From IMG/VR virus record IMGVR_UViG_3300010885_044017, positions 62,001 to 126,000 of that record: a DNA stretch of 64,000 nucleotides. One strand, given 5' to 3'. This DNA is from a virus. Each line of letters opens with the position of its first letter. The stretch's first letter is position 1. The notes under the pieces are model-generated. The model was not told where the DNA came from. It was given only the letters and a program-made list of their open reading frames with translations, and ran no database searches. Shown piece by piece: positions 16,708-30,400 of this stretch. A program made the position numbers and the translations under genes.

Positions 16708-17388
16708 TCACCACGAAACTGTAAATGGCACACGTTGTCTCAAATTCCAACGGTCTACGTGATAACCTTCACTGTTTTGCGGATCTCCAATGGAGACTTG
16801 AAAATAATAACTGTCTCCACTGAGATAAGGAGTCCCGCCACCACTGATGGTGCCTCTACCGCTGTAGTAGCTGTTATACACCTGTAAATCTCCTTGGCAT
16901 ACCTCCAATAGAACTGGAGTTAATGATAGATTTTTGCCCAGTGTGCCATGATTGCTTTCGGCATTTATTTGAAAACTCTGGGCTCCGGCACAACTGGTGG
17001 TTATTACCAACACAGCATCGACATTACCACTGCGAGAATAAACCTGTGTGTCAAACACCGGAGCTGTTATACCACCAAATGTACTGGCGCTGCCAAAGTC
17101 AGCTATGTTGTAAGCAAAGGCATCACCCGGTGTCACTGAGAAACCTTGTGATACGATTCCACCAGCAGTGGGATAGGACACTGTTAGGCTATATATTCCT
17201 GACGGAACAGTAAATGTACCCGAACCTGAGTTAAGAAATTGACTGCCGTGAACAGGATAAGTAAGTAGCCAATTGCCATTGGAATTCACGTAAACCTCGC
17301 GAACTGTATTCCATCCGCCATTGGCACGAACAAAAATCTCTTTAGGTTCTGTCCAGACACCAGAATTACGCACATAGACTTGTGGCAT
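16708..17388 (-). CDS. Fibre/adhesin-like virion protein
   Basis: This 226-residue protein opens with three short repeats of the type VYVRNSGVWTEPKEI / FVRANGGWNTVREV / YVNSNGNWLLTY, the same N-terminal style as the polyglycine adhesin (KSLWYKNSAGTW). A beta-rich centre follows (GSGTFTVPSGIYSLTVSYP), and it ends VPFTVSW, again like the adhesin. It has no enzyme motif. It is probably a small baseplate-proximal fibre or an adaptor carrying the adhesin; the assignment is by similarity within this window. Confidence 0.66.
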   Translation of the reverse strand: MPQVYVRNSGVWTEPKEIFVRANGGWNTVREVYVNSNGNWLLTYPVHGSQFLNSGSGTFTVPSGIYSLTVSYPTAGGIVSQGFSVTPGDAFAYNIADFGSASTFGGITAPVFDTQVYSRSGNVDAVLVITTSCAGAQSFQINAESNHGTLGKNLSLTPVLLEVCQGDLQVYNSYYSGRGTISGGGTPYLSGDSYYFQVSIGDPQNSEGYHVDRWNLRQRVPFTVSW

Positions 17389-17391
17389 TGA

Positions 17392-18438
17392 TTAAATCCT
17401 GTACCAGATATCACCATCACTACCGCCCGACGGTGTTCCCGAACTTATGACTCGTGCCCCATAACCGTTGTAGCCGCTGGCAAGAGAAATTGTCACAGCA
17501 CCTGTTGCGGCACTAACAGCAACTCCCGACCCGCCGTTGACTCCGGTTACACCTGTGTTGGTTATTGTAACCGCACCCGACACTGTGGCAACACTTAGCC
17601 CTCCGCCACTGGTAACACTAAGTATTCCAGAATTATTTAAAGTTACTGAACCAGTTGGTCCGGCAACAGTTCCGCCACCACTCATGCCTGTACCTGCTGT
17701 CACAGTGACCGACGTTAATACACGATTGCTGTTGTCGTACACAGTTGTAGACGCTACGTTAGCAGCAGAAATATTAGTAACATTCAGTTGACTGGGTATA
17801 CTTAGAGTCAATGCCCCAACATTGCCGCCGGTGACTGTGATTTGATTGGCGGTGCCTGCTAAATTAGTAACTGCTGATGCAGTTAAATTTAATGCAGTAT
17901 TGCCAGCATAGGTTATTAGTCCTTTGGCGTTTACTGTTAAATTTGGAATTTGATATATTCCACTGGCAGTTCCTCCCCAAGTACCGGGGTAACTGTTTAC
18001 GGTGTTTAATACAGCAGTAATATTACCAATGTTGCCAGTGAGCGACATGTCGCTGCCGGATCGTGTATTCAATGCAGTTGTGACAGTGACACCATTGGTG
18101 GTTGCATCTGCTAGGGCACTTCTGGCTGTGTACAAATTTGCTACAAGGGTCGTACTGGCAACGGCCAGTGGAGCTGTTCCAGTGGCAAGGGTGCTGACTA
18201 TTTGCCCTGTGGTGCTGACCCCAGTCAATACACCCAATGTAGCAATATTGGGTTGTGTAGCAGTGGTCAAAGTTCCACCAATGGTGCCGGCAACCGTCAA
18301 GTTTGGCAAGGTGGTCATGTAGGTTTTTAGCGATAACCCAGTGATTTTTTGGGTTACAGCAGCGTTGTCCACCGGCAGATATGTGGCATCTGTCATTGTG
18401 GTGCTTAGTGGTAGTGCGGTGATGGTTATTGTTGCCAT
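17392..18438 (-). CDS. Low-complexity fibre-like virion protein
   Basis: This 348-residue protein starts ITITALPLSTTMTDATYLPVDN, a fibre N-terminus style common in T4-like aquatic phages. It is dominated by Thr, Val, Ala, Gly and Asn in beta-helix-like repeats (for example VTVTAGTGMSGGGTVAGPTG and ILSVTSGGGLSVATVSGAVT). The end is SDGDIWYRI, similar to the end of 14808-15968. There are very few charged residues. It is the first gene of the fibre block, four bases before the next gene, and follows a late-promoter-like element. A long thin fibre shaft is the likely role. Confidence 0.68.
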   Translation of the reverse strand: MATITITALPLSTTMTDATYLPVDNAAVTQKITGLSLKTYMTTLPNLTVAGTIGGTLTTATQPNIATLGVLTGVSTTGQIVSTLATGTAPLAVASTTLVANLYTARSALADATTNGVTVTTALNTRSGSDMSLTGNIGNITAVLNTVNSYPGTWGGTASGIYQIPNLTVNAKGLITYAGNTALNLTASAVTNLAGTANQITVTGGNVGALTLSIPSQLNVTNISAANVASTTVYDNSNRVLTSVTVTAGTGMSGGGTVAGPTGSVTLNNSGILSVTSGGGLSVATVSGAVTITNTGVTGVNGGSGVAVSAATGAVTISLASGYNGYGARVISSGTPSGGSDGDIWYRI

Positions 18439-18461
18439 ATTATTTCATTTCTCTATTGTTA

Positions 18462-18469
18462 TATTTATT
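18462..18469 (-). promoter_or_regulatory. Late-promoter-like element AATAAATA
   Basis: The minus-strand AATAAATA lies 24 bases upstream of the fibre gene starting at 18438 and just beyond the stop of the giant gene. It matches the element at 16692-16699, including the preceding C and the following TATA. It would start late transcription of the fibre block. Confidence 0.5.
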
Positions 18470-18472
18470 GCA

Positions 18473-21400
18473 TTAATACCCTCTAATAAACACAGCTTGA
18501 GTTGTGTTACTGCCAGCCAATCCTGTGCCATCCACTGTGTCGTAGGAAATACCCACAGTTTTGGCAGTTAAATTGGCACCATTTCTGTAAACATAGGTGT
18601 TGGCCAAGATATTGGACGAGAAAGCTCCAGTTGCATTGGCGGCCCATATTGTAACAGTGATTCCGGTGCTGTTGGCTGCTACCACACCCGATGCACCTGT
18701 TGCCAATTGGGCAATGGTATTTCCCACAGTCACAGTGGCATTTGTGTTCAATGTTAGATATTCTAGTAGATCCTGCGGGTACGAAGTTATGTTATTGGAA
18801 ATGTTGTCCACTATATCATTGGATAAGTTATCATCTAATATTGATACATTGGCAGATACTTTTAAGTTTAACCAACTGCCAAGATGCACATTGGCACCAC
18901 GTGTGGTACTGGTTGGTATCAGCTGATTTACAGATGATTCAACCACTGCTGTTCCTGCTGGATGAACTACAGGTGCTCCGGTGCCATCTACCCCTCGACG
19001 TAGCTGTCCCAATACATTGTTAACTCTATCAATTGTATAGTAAGTAATTTTTTCGCCGTTGACATAAATTACACCCGGTTGTGTATACTGTGGCAACGGT
19101 GTAGCCAATCCAGCGGTACTGGTTACATATACATTACTGTCAGTGATGTTTAAATTTGCCGACAGTGCAGTGGTATTGGCTGAGAAAATAGCGTAGTACT
19201 GAGGCCAATACTGTGTGCTGACACTGGCCGCATTGGCCGACATGTTGTGAACCACACGATAACCCACATTGGCATTCCCAGTTTGTGTATACACCATCAT
19301 GTTTAAACTGTCAAATGTCACTCCTGGTATCAATTCCTCAGGAGCATGACTGCTATAAGTGTCGTAGTATCCACCGCCATCAACGTTGATATCTTCGGCA
19401 CGGGTGCCGAGTGCAGAGTCACGATAAAAACTTTGTATGTTGGTGTCTAAGTAGGCAGGATCGTTGTAATCATAATACACAATACTGATGTTGGCACCCA
19501 ATGCGATATTGGCCATTGCACCCACCAGGAACATTGATCCAGTTGTGACATTTAATATTGTGACATTGCTTCTCAACCCGGTGTCAAGATTAACAATAGA
19601 TATGGGCAATGTTGGTTGTAGCCCGTAGGTAGTAAAATCAAGCACGGCCACGTTAGAACTGTACAGTGTTGAAGTGTTACTGTAAAAATACAGTATGTTA
19701 GATGCGATATTTGAAGTTGTGGCTCCAAATTTTACGCCTTGCACTTGTACACCTGGATATTCTATGCCCGACATCAACTGTGCCAAATCTAAACCCGGCA
19801 TACCCGATCCAGGTTGATAAGCAGCAGTAATGCGATCACTGGCATTGCTTAAATTAGCAGTTGACAATAATGAATATTTTCCATAATCAAATATATTTGT
19901 AACTGCCACAGGACTGGCTACAGAAGTGATGCCGTTGATTGCAATATTACCGGTGCGTCGTAAAAAATTACCAGTTAAATTGGCCACTGTGATTAAACTG
20001 TTGCTGGCAATTGAAACAATTCTAGCATTGGCACTGACATTGTTACCTTGTGTTACATAGTCACCCACTGTGGCTGAAATATTACTGCTTAATTTAAGTG
20101 TAGCACTGCTGTATACTGTGGAGTTGGCTTGGTATGCACTGCCTTGATAACTCACACGCGAATTGGCCGACACTGTGACGTTGGGTTGCCATGCTGATAT
20201 ATTGCTGGTATAAGTGGTTCTATCAAATTTCACATGTGTAGTAAATGTTCTAACTTTGTTGTAGCTTTGATCCTCAAATGCAGTATAAGAACCAACAGGT
20301 GTCACTGTGGAAACAGTATAATACGCAGGCTTAATATTGAGGTTTGACCCGTTTCTATATAGATATGCGTTACCAACAAAAGTTCCTGAATAATTCCACA
20401 GTGATACAACATTTCCTGTGGTATTGTAGTATACTTCTGCCTGTGCACCACTGCCCGGTTGATTAATAATATTGCCTGTGTAGGCAACGAGATTGCCGGT
20501 CAATTTCATTGACACTGTGGCTACACCTGGACGTATTGATAAATTACTGGAGTCGCTGAACAACCATTGGTTGCTGACAAATGTACCAACAACATCTTTT
20601 AAAGTAATAATGTTGCCTGTTGAAGCTGAGTAAGCAACTCCTGATGCACCTGTGTTGGGTTGAGTAACAATGTTGCCAACATAAATCACAGCGTTGCCCA
20701 CAGTGGTTATAGTCTGCACAGGTACACTGGTAATGAACTGCTCTGACACCAATTTTGGATATCCAGCAGCATTTACACCTGACCCATTGATCTGTATGGT
20801 AGGAGTAGAAGTATAGCCTGATCCTGAATCAACTACGTCAAATCTAGCAATGGTATTGCTGGCCACGTCAAGAACTGCTTGTATATTGGCGCCTGTGCCG
20901 CCACCGCCTGTCACTGTGATTGTAGGAGTTGTATAGTAGTTGGCACCTGAGTTGCTCACAGTGACAGTGTTGATGCTGTAACTGTGATTGTTGTTCCATT
21001 GACTGTACTGCGGCAATGTGGCTAAACTGTAAGCATCTGACGGCAAACTACCATCAGGACTACGATAAGCATTGATATTGGCAATATAAGTTGCTGGGAT
21101 ATCAAAGTCTGTAATATCGCCAGTGAAATCATCGGTACCTTGATAGTTGATCAAGTATTCACGTATGCTGGTTCTATACGGCTTAACTTCGTTGATATAA
21201 TTCTCGTAGTATGTTTGGTTGTCTTGAATATACGCAGGGAACTGTTCTAATTTTTTCAGCTGATGCAACACTGTGACAAAGCTGGTTTTAAATACCCAAT
21301 CTACAGATTTTTGTTCGGTTAGTACATAGTTAATCAAATAAAAGAACAGACCATTGAAATTACCAATTAGTGTATCAACAAAAATACTGTCACGTATGGT

Positions 21401-24400
21401 TTCAAATAGTATTCTGATTTCATTAGCAGCCACATCAGTGGTGTACAATGTACTGTTGTATTGAATGGTACCGTTTTCAAGTCCCACCAAGTCCCAGGCA
21501 GAACCGTTGTAACGATACACAGCAAATTCACCGTTACCTCTGTTGGCTACTTGAGCAGTGTCATTTGCCGAGGCTGTCAATGTGGCTAGATCAGCGTAGG
21601 TGTTGGCCAAATATTTTACAGTGTCGCTGGAGTTGTAGGTACTGTCGTACCAGTCAGCAAAACTCCAGTAAAACGGAGTGTAGTAACTTTGAGTACGCAC
21701 CGTGCTCCACGCTGTACCTGTCCATGTATGCACAGTCCAAAGTCCGTTTTGTGTTTCGTTATTGATCACCAGCACAGTATAATTTGATAATGTTGTTGCT
21801 GTGTTGATGTAATCTAGTTCTGCCCGAGTAGCAATAGCAAGATCATACTCAGTATCTGCAGGTTGAGCTTCTGCACTGTATAAATTGTTGATGTTGCGTT
21901 GCTCTACAATGGGATATTGTATCATTACGTTATTGACATATTCAACAAAGTTTTTCAACGCTGTCATTCTGTCAACAAATACAGTTTGAGTAAAGTCTAA
22001 CCCAATTCTTGTTTGTGGTGTTAATGTTGCGTCTGGGATTGTGTTGCCATACTGGTCCACTCCAGCCAAACTGTCAATTATTTTTTCAACAATCCTGGTG
22101 GGAATCAAACTGTTGCTGTTGCCTTCTTGAACCAATTGCCACTCGTTATGCATGATATTGTTGTTAATTAATGCATCTGTGTCAGCATGGAATACCACTG
22201 TGTTGCCAGCACCAGTTAAATAATCGCCTATGTTGTAAAGACTTACAGCATCATTGCGTAGTACGGCAGCATAGGGAACCGATTGAGCAGTGGGGTTGGC
22301 AATAATTTCTTGTAAAATTTTAACACTGTTTCTTCTTGTTGAATTTGTTGGCACTGTGGTTTTATCTTTAACCCAGAAGTAATATCTGGTGCGTACAACT
22401 TTGGTTGCTTGGTCTACATAGTTTTCTTCTACATAAGATTGAAATTCTGTATAAAGCGGTTGGCCACTGCCGGTGTATTGGTCGGGCGGAACAGAACTTG
22501 CCACCCACTCACACACTTGAACAGTGCTGCCCGGGAACATTTCGCCCCAGTGGTTAGCACGATAAGTTAAGTTGCCCTGCTCATAATCTACATAACGAAC
22601 CAGGCTGGTATCCCACCAAGTTTTCCCAACTTGTGCAGATCCCCAATGGAAGTCTGGACTGGCTCCGCCCAAGGGACCGGCTTCGGGGCCACCACCGGCA
22701 TTGTAAATGGCCGGATCATACGAAGTAATGTAATCTAAATCTTGTTCAGCAATACCTAGTACCTTGCCTTTGGCCGGATCAATATGATCAAAGTTTGTCA
22801 ACAAGGTATCAGTAACGTTATTGTATAGATACATTCTAGTAATGCTGCTGATGTCAACTTGTGGTTGCTCACTGCCGATAATATCCCAGCCCACGTTGCC
22901 GCTGATGTTTTTGTATGTGTAGTATGTACCGGCATTGGGAATACTGGTCAATGCTTGACTCACAGAGTCAGTCGTTAAGTGGTTACTATCGCCGGGAGCC
23001 CCGACTAATAATATGTTGGCATTCAATGCCAGACTACTGCCCAATTGATCATTAGAGCTTACTGCGTTGTTTTGTAATTGTTGCACCAACACGTATTGAT
23101 CCAGTGTGGTTGATGTCAATGAACCTTCAACTAAACCATAAATGTATACCACTCCCGAACCCTGTAGCATATCGCTGAATGACGTAGCATCTGCATCAAA
23201 GCGAGTCAGCAATTGATCAAAAGTCATTGCGTTGTTGGTTTGGCCTCTGTTGGCACTGACTATTAAATTGTTGCTGTCCGCACTGGATGTAAGTTGACTA
23301 CCAAAAGCGTTGACATCAGCTGAGCCTGGATGTTTGATAGATTGCACATTGGTATAAACATCTAGCCCAATGTTGGCCAATGCTGTTCCTGTACCTGGTG
23401 TAATTAATAATTTCTTGTATGGTACTGCTACGTTGCTGGTCAATGTCAATAATCCATAATCTTGTGCTGTTGCTGTGATGCCCGGTATGTTGGCTGAATT
23501 GATGTTGGCCACAATGGATTGTAAATTGCCCACTAAACTGCCACCAACATTGGCACCAAACGTCACTAACTGTCCATTGATATACAAGTTATGACCCACT
23601 GTGACCACTGGATCGTATACTGTGCCTGCCACAGTGCCGTAATTGGCACCGTAGTTGGCAAATCTATAAACAACACCACTGTGGTAACCCACTTCGCTGT
23701 AACCGGGACTTGATGCATACACATCTGCGTCATTGCCGGATATGTGTGCCACTGTTCCAAATTGATTTCCGCTGCCAGGAACAGTTTCTGTTAATTTTTT
23801 TACTAATTGTATTTTATTAGTATCGATGGTGATAGTGGTTCCCACTGTGGGTGTTGCTGTAAATGTCACAGCACTGCTGTTGCTGGTGTATCCAGTGGTT
23901 ACAACATTGCCATTGACTGTGACCAATAAAGTATTAGCGGAAATAGCATACTGTGGGTAATATGCTGTGTTGCCTGAGGCAATAAATGATTCTTGACTGC
24001 GGTTAAACGTATAAACTGCACCAGCAGATGATACTCCTGCGATGCTTTCACCTGGAGCTCCAATGGCAGTATAGTCACCTTCGCTTGTGGTGCTGACTAC
24101 ATAACCAAATCGTGATGATACAGCATTGCCTGTGCTGACATAGCTGTTGCCCACAATGGTGTTGGCAAGGCTGTAGTAACTGGTTGTATTGGCATGATAT
24201 ACATAAACATTGCCTGCACCAGGAGCCCCAACATATAACCAAGTACCATCATCGCTGGCACTTACACTGTAACCAAATTGATCTCCAGTATTACCAGTGA
24301 ATGGGCTTGATAATGTTTGTGATAAAGTAAAGAAGTCATTAATATATGCGCCATAAGTGGCAGGGTTTGCTAGAATATAAGGGTGTAAAGTACCGGTAAT

Positions 24401-27400
24401 CCAAGAAATCTGACCTGGGTTTGTGTTGACTCCGCCTATCCATTGATTGTATGCCAATGCATCCAATGGAGATACTGTGCCGGAATTATTAACATCTGCC
24501 AGTGGTCTTCCGCCAACTGTTGTTGTTTTAAATAAAGTCTTTCCAGGTTCAACGTCAACCGACGCTTGCAGGATAGCGGTAGCAACAGCAGTAGTGTTTA
24601 CAGTGGGAGTACCAGTGTCAGTAGCATTAAATTTATGGATATGTGTTCTACCATACTCTGTGCTGCCGTTGCCAGGATTTCCTACATATAATAAATTACC
24701 CGAACTGTGTAGACTGGCGCCAAACAAACTTGCACTATTACTTGGCGGTGCACCAAGATTGGCCACCATGGTAAAGTTGTAACCATTGGTGACATTGGAT
24801 ACAAATGCAATTACATTGCCCATACCTAAATTAGGTAAACTGGCCGCTGCAAATGTTCCTGCCTGATTTATAGTCGACACTGTGCCGAATCCAGAATTAC
24901 TGATGTAACTGTTGGCATCCAACTGCATACTCAAGGGACTGGTCACCACGCTGGCATTGGCAGTGGTCCACGGGCTGGACTTGTTGTATACCAACCAACC
25001 TGGTGTATTTTGATCTGCATCAACCCATAACTTATCGCCATCCAGCCATTGATTTAAAGGAGTAATGGCGTTTAAATCTGTAGGTGATTTTATTCTCACT
25101 GTTTGTAATCGATAAACTACCCCCAGTCCGGTGATGGTTCCTGCAGACTTCAGCACAGGATAACTGTTGACATCAATTATTAGATTGAAATTATAATTAT
25201 CAACCACAGAAGACACTTGATAAAAACCATCAACTCTTCCGTCAAATCCTTTGATCACAACATAGTCGCCACGACCAAAGCCATGTGCCCGATTTGTAGT
25301 TGCAGTGATGGTGTAATCAACATTGTAAAAAACTGAATTTATTAGAACATTGGTTTCGTTTACACGATACACTGCCCAGCTGGAGCTGACGTTGTCCTGT
25401 GCGGCCCAAATTTTGTAGCCCGGGGCTACATTGGCCATTTGCGAATTAAGTTGTCCATATGCTTGTATGTTGAATATCTGTGTGTCCACATCTGCCACGC
25501 TGACATAACCGGCAGTTAATATATCGTTTTCATAAAAACTTGCGTCATCTCTATCTTTAAAGATTGTTGGAGAATACCCAATGCTGGACCGGTATATATT
25601 GTCGGGATACACTGACACAATGTTGTCTGTGGCTGTGGTGCCGTTGTTTAAAAAATTAAACACAGCAGGTTCGCCTTTGAACACGCCTTCGCTGAGTATT
25701 AATTCAACATATCTATTGTTGTTTGTTGCACCGTACTCGCCCACACGCATGGCCCAATCTTCATACAAATTGATTGTGCTGCTTACGCCATTGAAACCTG
25801 CCGCTGTAAATGCTGATATAGAATTTAATGTGCCTTTTTGTCTAATGAACCCTTGATAAAATTTAGCCTGTGTGGGTATATCAATACCAAAGTTTGTCAA
25901 GTATTGTCTAGGTGTGAATCCTATTTCGTTACCAACAAAGTTAGCGAAGTCGCCTTGCAATTCTGGGTCATTGAAATTGTTATATCTCAGTGACTTGCCG
26001 GCATTGTAACTAAAGTTTGGTAGTAGTCCTGTTTGTATTTGATTCTTGTTGAGACGTTTCCATTGTGAAGGAGAAAATGTGTTGGTGGCTGTTAAATTTT
26101 GTGTGTTGGTATAATAAACATCTTTGTATGTAACCAAACTGCCCAACAAGTAATCAACTCCCGGTTGCCATACATCTACTGTGCTACTGTTGTAAACAAA
26201 TCCTGGAGGATTTAATGCACCAGTCCACGATCCAGTTTTTTGCCCTATCAATTTTAATCTGTACTGTCTGTTACCCAAACTAGGTACATAGATCACATCG
26301 TTGAACACCGTGACGTTGTCAAAAATTACTACATGTTCATATTCCACTATGTCCAACACAGCCAAAGCAATGGTACGGCCAGATACAGCAGTCAATGTAA
26401 ACACATTATCTGTTCTTGTCACTGTGAGTTCGTTGTACTTGATAAAATTAAATTCAGGGTCTAAGATTCTAGACTGCAATGGTGCATTTTCTATCTTATC
26501 AACCACTCCTGACGTGCTGTTCACAGTCAAGTGATTCAGCACAGGACTTAATATCATAACAGTGCCCACTGCCCAGCCCTGCTGGCTCCAGGCTAAAAAT
26601 TCTTGAACACTGAGTTTAAAATCTCTTTGTGTTTCTAAGTTGGGATCTTTATCAGCAAGAACAAATCCACTGCCAATTAAGTATCTTTCATAACTGATTA
26701 AGAAATCCACCACTTGTTGTTTATTGGTAAACTCAAATCCATAAGGCACTGTGATCTTGTATTTTTGATAATCTTGATACACTATGCCGGTGTCGTTCAA
26801 CACTGTTACGGGATAAGCATTGTTATTGGCCAAACTGGGAATAATAGTAAAGTAAGGATTACTGGTGTCGTAACCACTCACCGTATAACCGTTTTCGCTT
26901 TTTTCTACTATAACTGCACTGTAGGCAACTGTTTTAACTGGAGTTGATTTATACAATTCCAGTGTGTAGTTTTCTGCTGGTATTACCACACTGTTGGTGG
27001 TACTGGTGGGACTTGCTTGTTCCGCCAATACTTGTAAAAATGATTTATCACTGTATCCGGCCATTTTATAAGCCAATTGCACAGTGACCGAGTCCAAGTA
27101 TCCAGAAATTTTGTCGACCGGTTCTATTCCCTGTCCACGTAAATATTCAGCTATCCAGTTTATGTAACCGGCCACTCGACGAATGCTGGTGCCAGAGCTT
27201 TGGCCATTAATACGAATTGCCCCCGGAGTTATGCGTTGCAAACTGTCACTCAATACATATTGATCCAGCATGGTATCTTTGTAATATCTAGTGACATCCA
27301 TCAAGGTACCAAAGAAATATCCTGGTCTTGCCAGTGCAATGGCTTCTTGCACAGCATAAGGATAATCGCTACTGCGACGCCAAGCTGTTTCTACTGGACC

Positions 27401-30400
27401 TTGTTGTCCCACTGCATAACTGCCATTGGCTTGGTTACTGTTGAAAGACTTTACTAAAAATTGTGCAGGATTGCGTAAATTGCCGTTTTCGTCTACAGGG
27501 ATAATACTCAACAATCCCGGACGTGCAAATCTTGCATCAGTATAACTGTCACCGTTGTTCCAAACATAGCCAACTTCTAAGTCGCCCCATAATACTAAAT
27601 TTCCACCGGTGTAGGGTGCAACACCATAACGTGTTTCCCACCAAAGGGGTTGTTCGCTAAAGCCCAACATTTCCCACGGTGCTGTGTTAGGGGCTACAGT
27701 GTCGTAAAAATATTGATAAATGGCACGCCAAGTTCCCGGCAAGGCTTCTCCGTTGACTGTGTCAAAGAATCTGCTGAAGTTCCAAGTGAATGGATCGTCT
27801 CCAACAAAATACGTATTACTGGTAAAGTCAACTCTATTGGCACCAACCCATTGCAAAAAGCTTCTGCTTAATAATCTTGTAAACTCTGCATTGGTGTAAT
27901 CTGTTGTACGAAATTTTCCCGGAACTGTGTCATAGATGTTGTTACTGACCACAGTGGCATCAATTTTGATATTGTTGTAAATACGCAATTCAAATTCCAA
28001 CAGCAATTGATCTCTGAAATCGTTAAATGCTGGTGTTATACTGCCGTCATGTCCTTGTATTACATTGATAGGATCGACATAAGTTTCATCTAAATAAATT
28101 TTAGGAGTAAATTTAGGATACAATCCTAATTTAGTCGGAGTTTCAGGAATATAATTTCCGTCAGTGTCACTGTACTCGTTGATTGTAATTACATCGTCCA
28201 CAGCCAATGAGATTTTAAACGTAATACCGGCACGTGTGGTATCAAACACATAGTCTTGACCTTTGGTCAATTGCACATTGTTGACATATACCAGTACCGA
28301 TTGATTGCTCAACTCAGTATCAACAAAAATGTTTGTTATTTCGTAATCTATCTGTTCAGCATCAATCACTGTGTAAGTAATAGTATTTTTTAACGGACCA
28401 TATGGAACCATGTCACTATAATACCACGGGAACGAGCTGTTCTTAACACTGTTAATAGTCAACAATATAGAGTCCAACATGCCTGGAATGTCGTTGGTGT
28501 CAATGGTTTTTAATTTAACAGCCGATTCAAGTATTTTGTTTTTAATTCTGCCGTAATTGTGTCTGGCCAGTTCTAAGCCTTTTAAGAAATTAATTTCGGG
28601 ATCAACTAAAAATAATTCACTGTACAACACTGGGCTGGCGTTTTGTAAAATATTTCCGCCTTGAGCTTTGATGGGTCTATCTCTGAGATTATTAGCACCA
28701 AATGCTGAACCTGTGACTTGATTGCTGTTGGACACCAATGTTACCAAGTGGTTACGCAACTGTCCCAAAGTTAAACTAGAAAAATTAGTGTTTTCAGTGT
28801 TGAAGTTTAGGTTATCCGGAACTTGATAATAACCCAAGGCACTGACTGTTTTGCTGTAAATCAAAATATCTATTTTATCGTCAATGGCCAAGGTGGAGTC
28901 TGTTATTTTTACATACAGTTTAACACCGGCTGATACTGTTTGAAATTGTGCAGTGGTCAATTCGACAAAGTTTTTAAAAACTTTAAAATAAGGTATTGTG
29001 GTTCTAGCTTCAGGTCGTATGTCAATTTCAAAATAACGATTTACACCATCATACACTCCACTTATCAGCTGATACTGACGGCTGGGTTCAGTAACTTTGG
29101 CCCACGAATTTCTTGCGGCACTGGCAACAAGTCCAGAATTTTTTCTTAGTGTGCCCGCAGAATGAATATTTTCTGTTTGTGTGGCAGAGGCGGCTGTGTA
29201 TGAAAATACATCTGTATCAAAATTGTTATTGAACTGTATATCACCAACTTGATTAAATGTTCTATAACTCAAAGGGAAACCTAAGATTTGGTCATCAACA
29301 CCAGTGCCTGGTTGGTATGAAAAGATTTTTGTTCCTCCAACAACAGTTCCAAGATTATTAGTAGCAGTAGCAAAAGTAGATGCGGGATATATTGTAACGT
29401 CGCCCAGGCTGATGCCATTGCCGTCGTATACATCAAACATGGGAGTTTGATTGACCCCAGTCTTTTGTTGCCCTGCAATCCAGTTGCTACCGTTGAACCA
29501 ATATTCTGTGCCTTTGTTGGCTCCTTGTAACACAATTAAATTATTGTAAGTGCTGGTCTCACTGTCTTCTGCCAGACTTAAAGTAATAACAGGAGTTTGA
29601 CTGATCTCCGAAATGTTGATAACAAATATTTGATTTCTCACTGTGGGATCAAAATCATTGGCAAACACCACACGTTGCCCGTTTTGTAATGAGACCCCGT
29701 TTAATTGAAACGACCCACTAAGCTCAACTGTGTTACGTGCATCTGTTGTAGTCAAGTCAAATATGTCTACTGGAGTTTTTGCCACACGTCCAAAATTATA
29801 AAGTTGCAAATCAGCTTCAAATTCAATAATGGGACGGTTGGCTCTGACGTTTTGGTCAAATACTGGTACTTCGTTGTTGTAAGAGGCTGCGGCTTTGATA
29901 ACATCAATGTGGAACCAACGATTACTACGTGTCCACGGATTTAAATCTTGACTGGCACGATTGATTGTAATGTAGTCCGGAGTGCCAATGCCGTTGGCAG
30001 CATATGGCTCCGGTGTTTGAAAATTTGTTGCTAATAATAATTGTATAGCAGTTCCTACACCCTCAACATAATATGCGTTGTTGGCATAAGTGGCAGGCAC
30101 AGCACTGGCATCAAATTGAATTTTTAATCCGTTGGTGAATACAACACCGTTGGGGCTGGTATAATCTGCTTTACCCACAATGTCATCATCAACTTTTAAT
30201 GTGTTGTCATCAATTGCAACAAGATTAAATTGTCCCGCATATCCGGCACTGACACCATCTTGATAATAAATGGTAGACAACGGTGCTGTGATGTTTGGAA
30301 TTTGTTTGTACGTAAGAAACTGTTGGTCTAAATAAAAACTATATTCTGCATAGTTTTGTCCACTGGCTACATAAATTTTTTGATTTTTTGTCACAGTGGT

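Noticed and set aside
16670-16750. Upstream in-frame extension of the gene at 15977-16669
   Set aside because: It would overlap the previous gene and run across a late-promoter-like element, and the added residues look unlike the conserved polar start.
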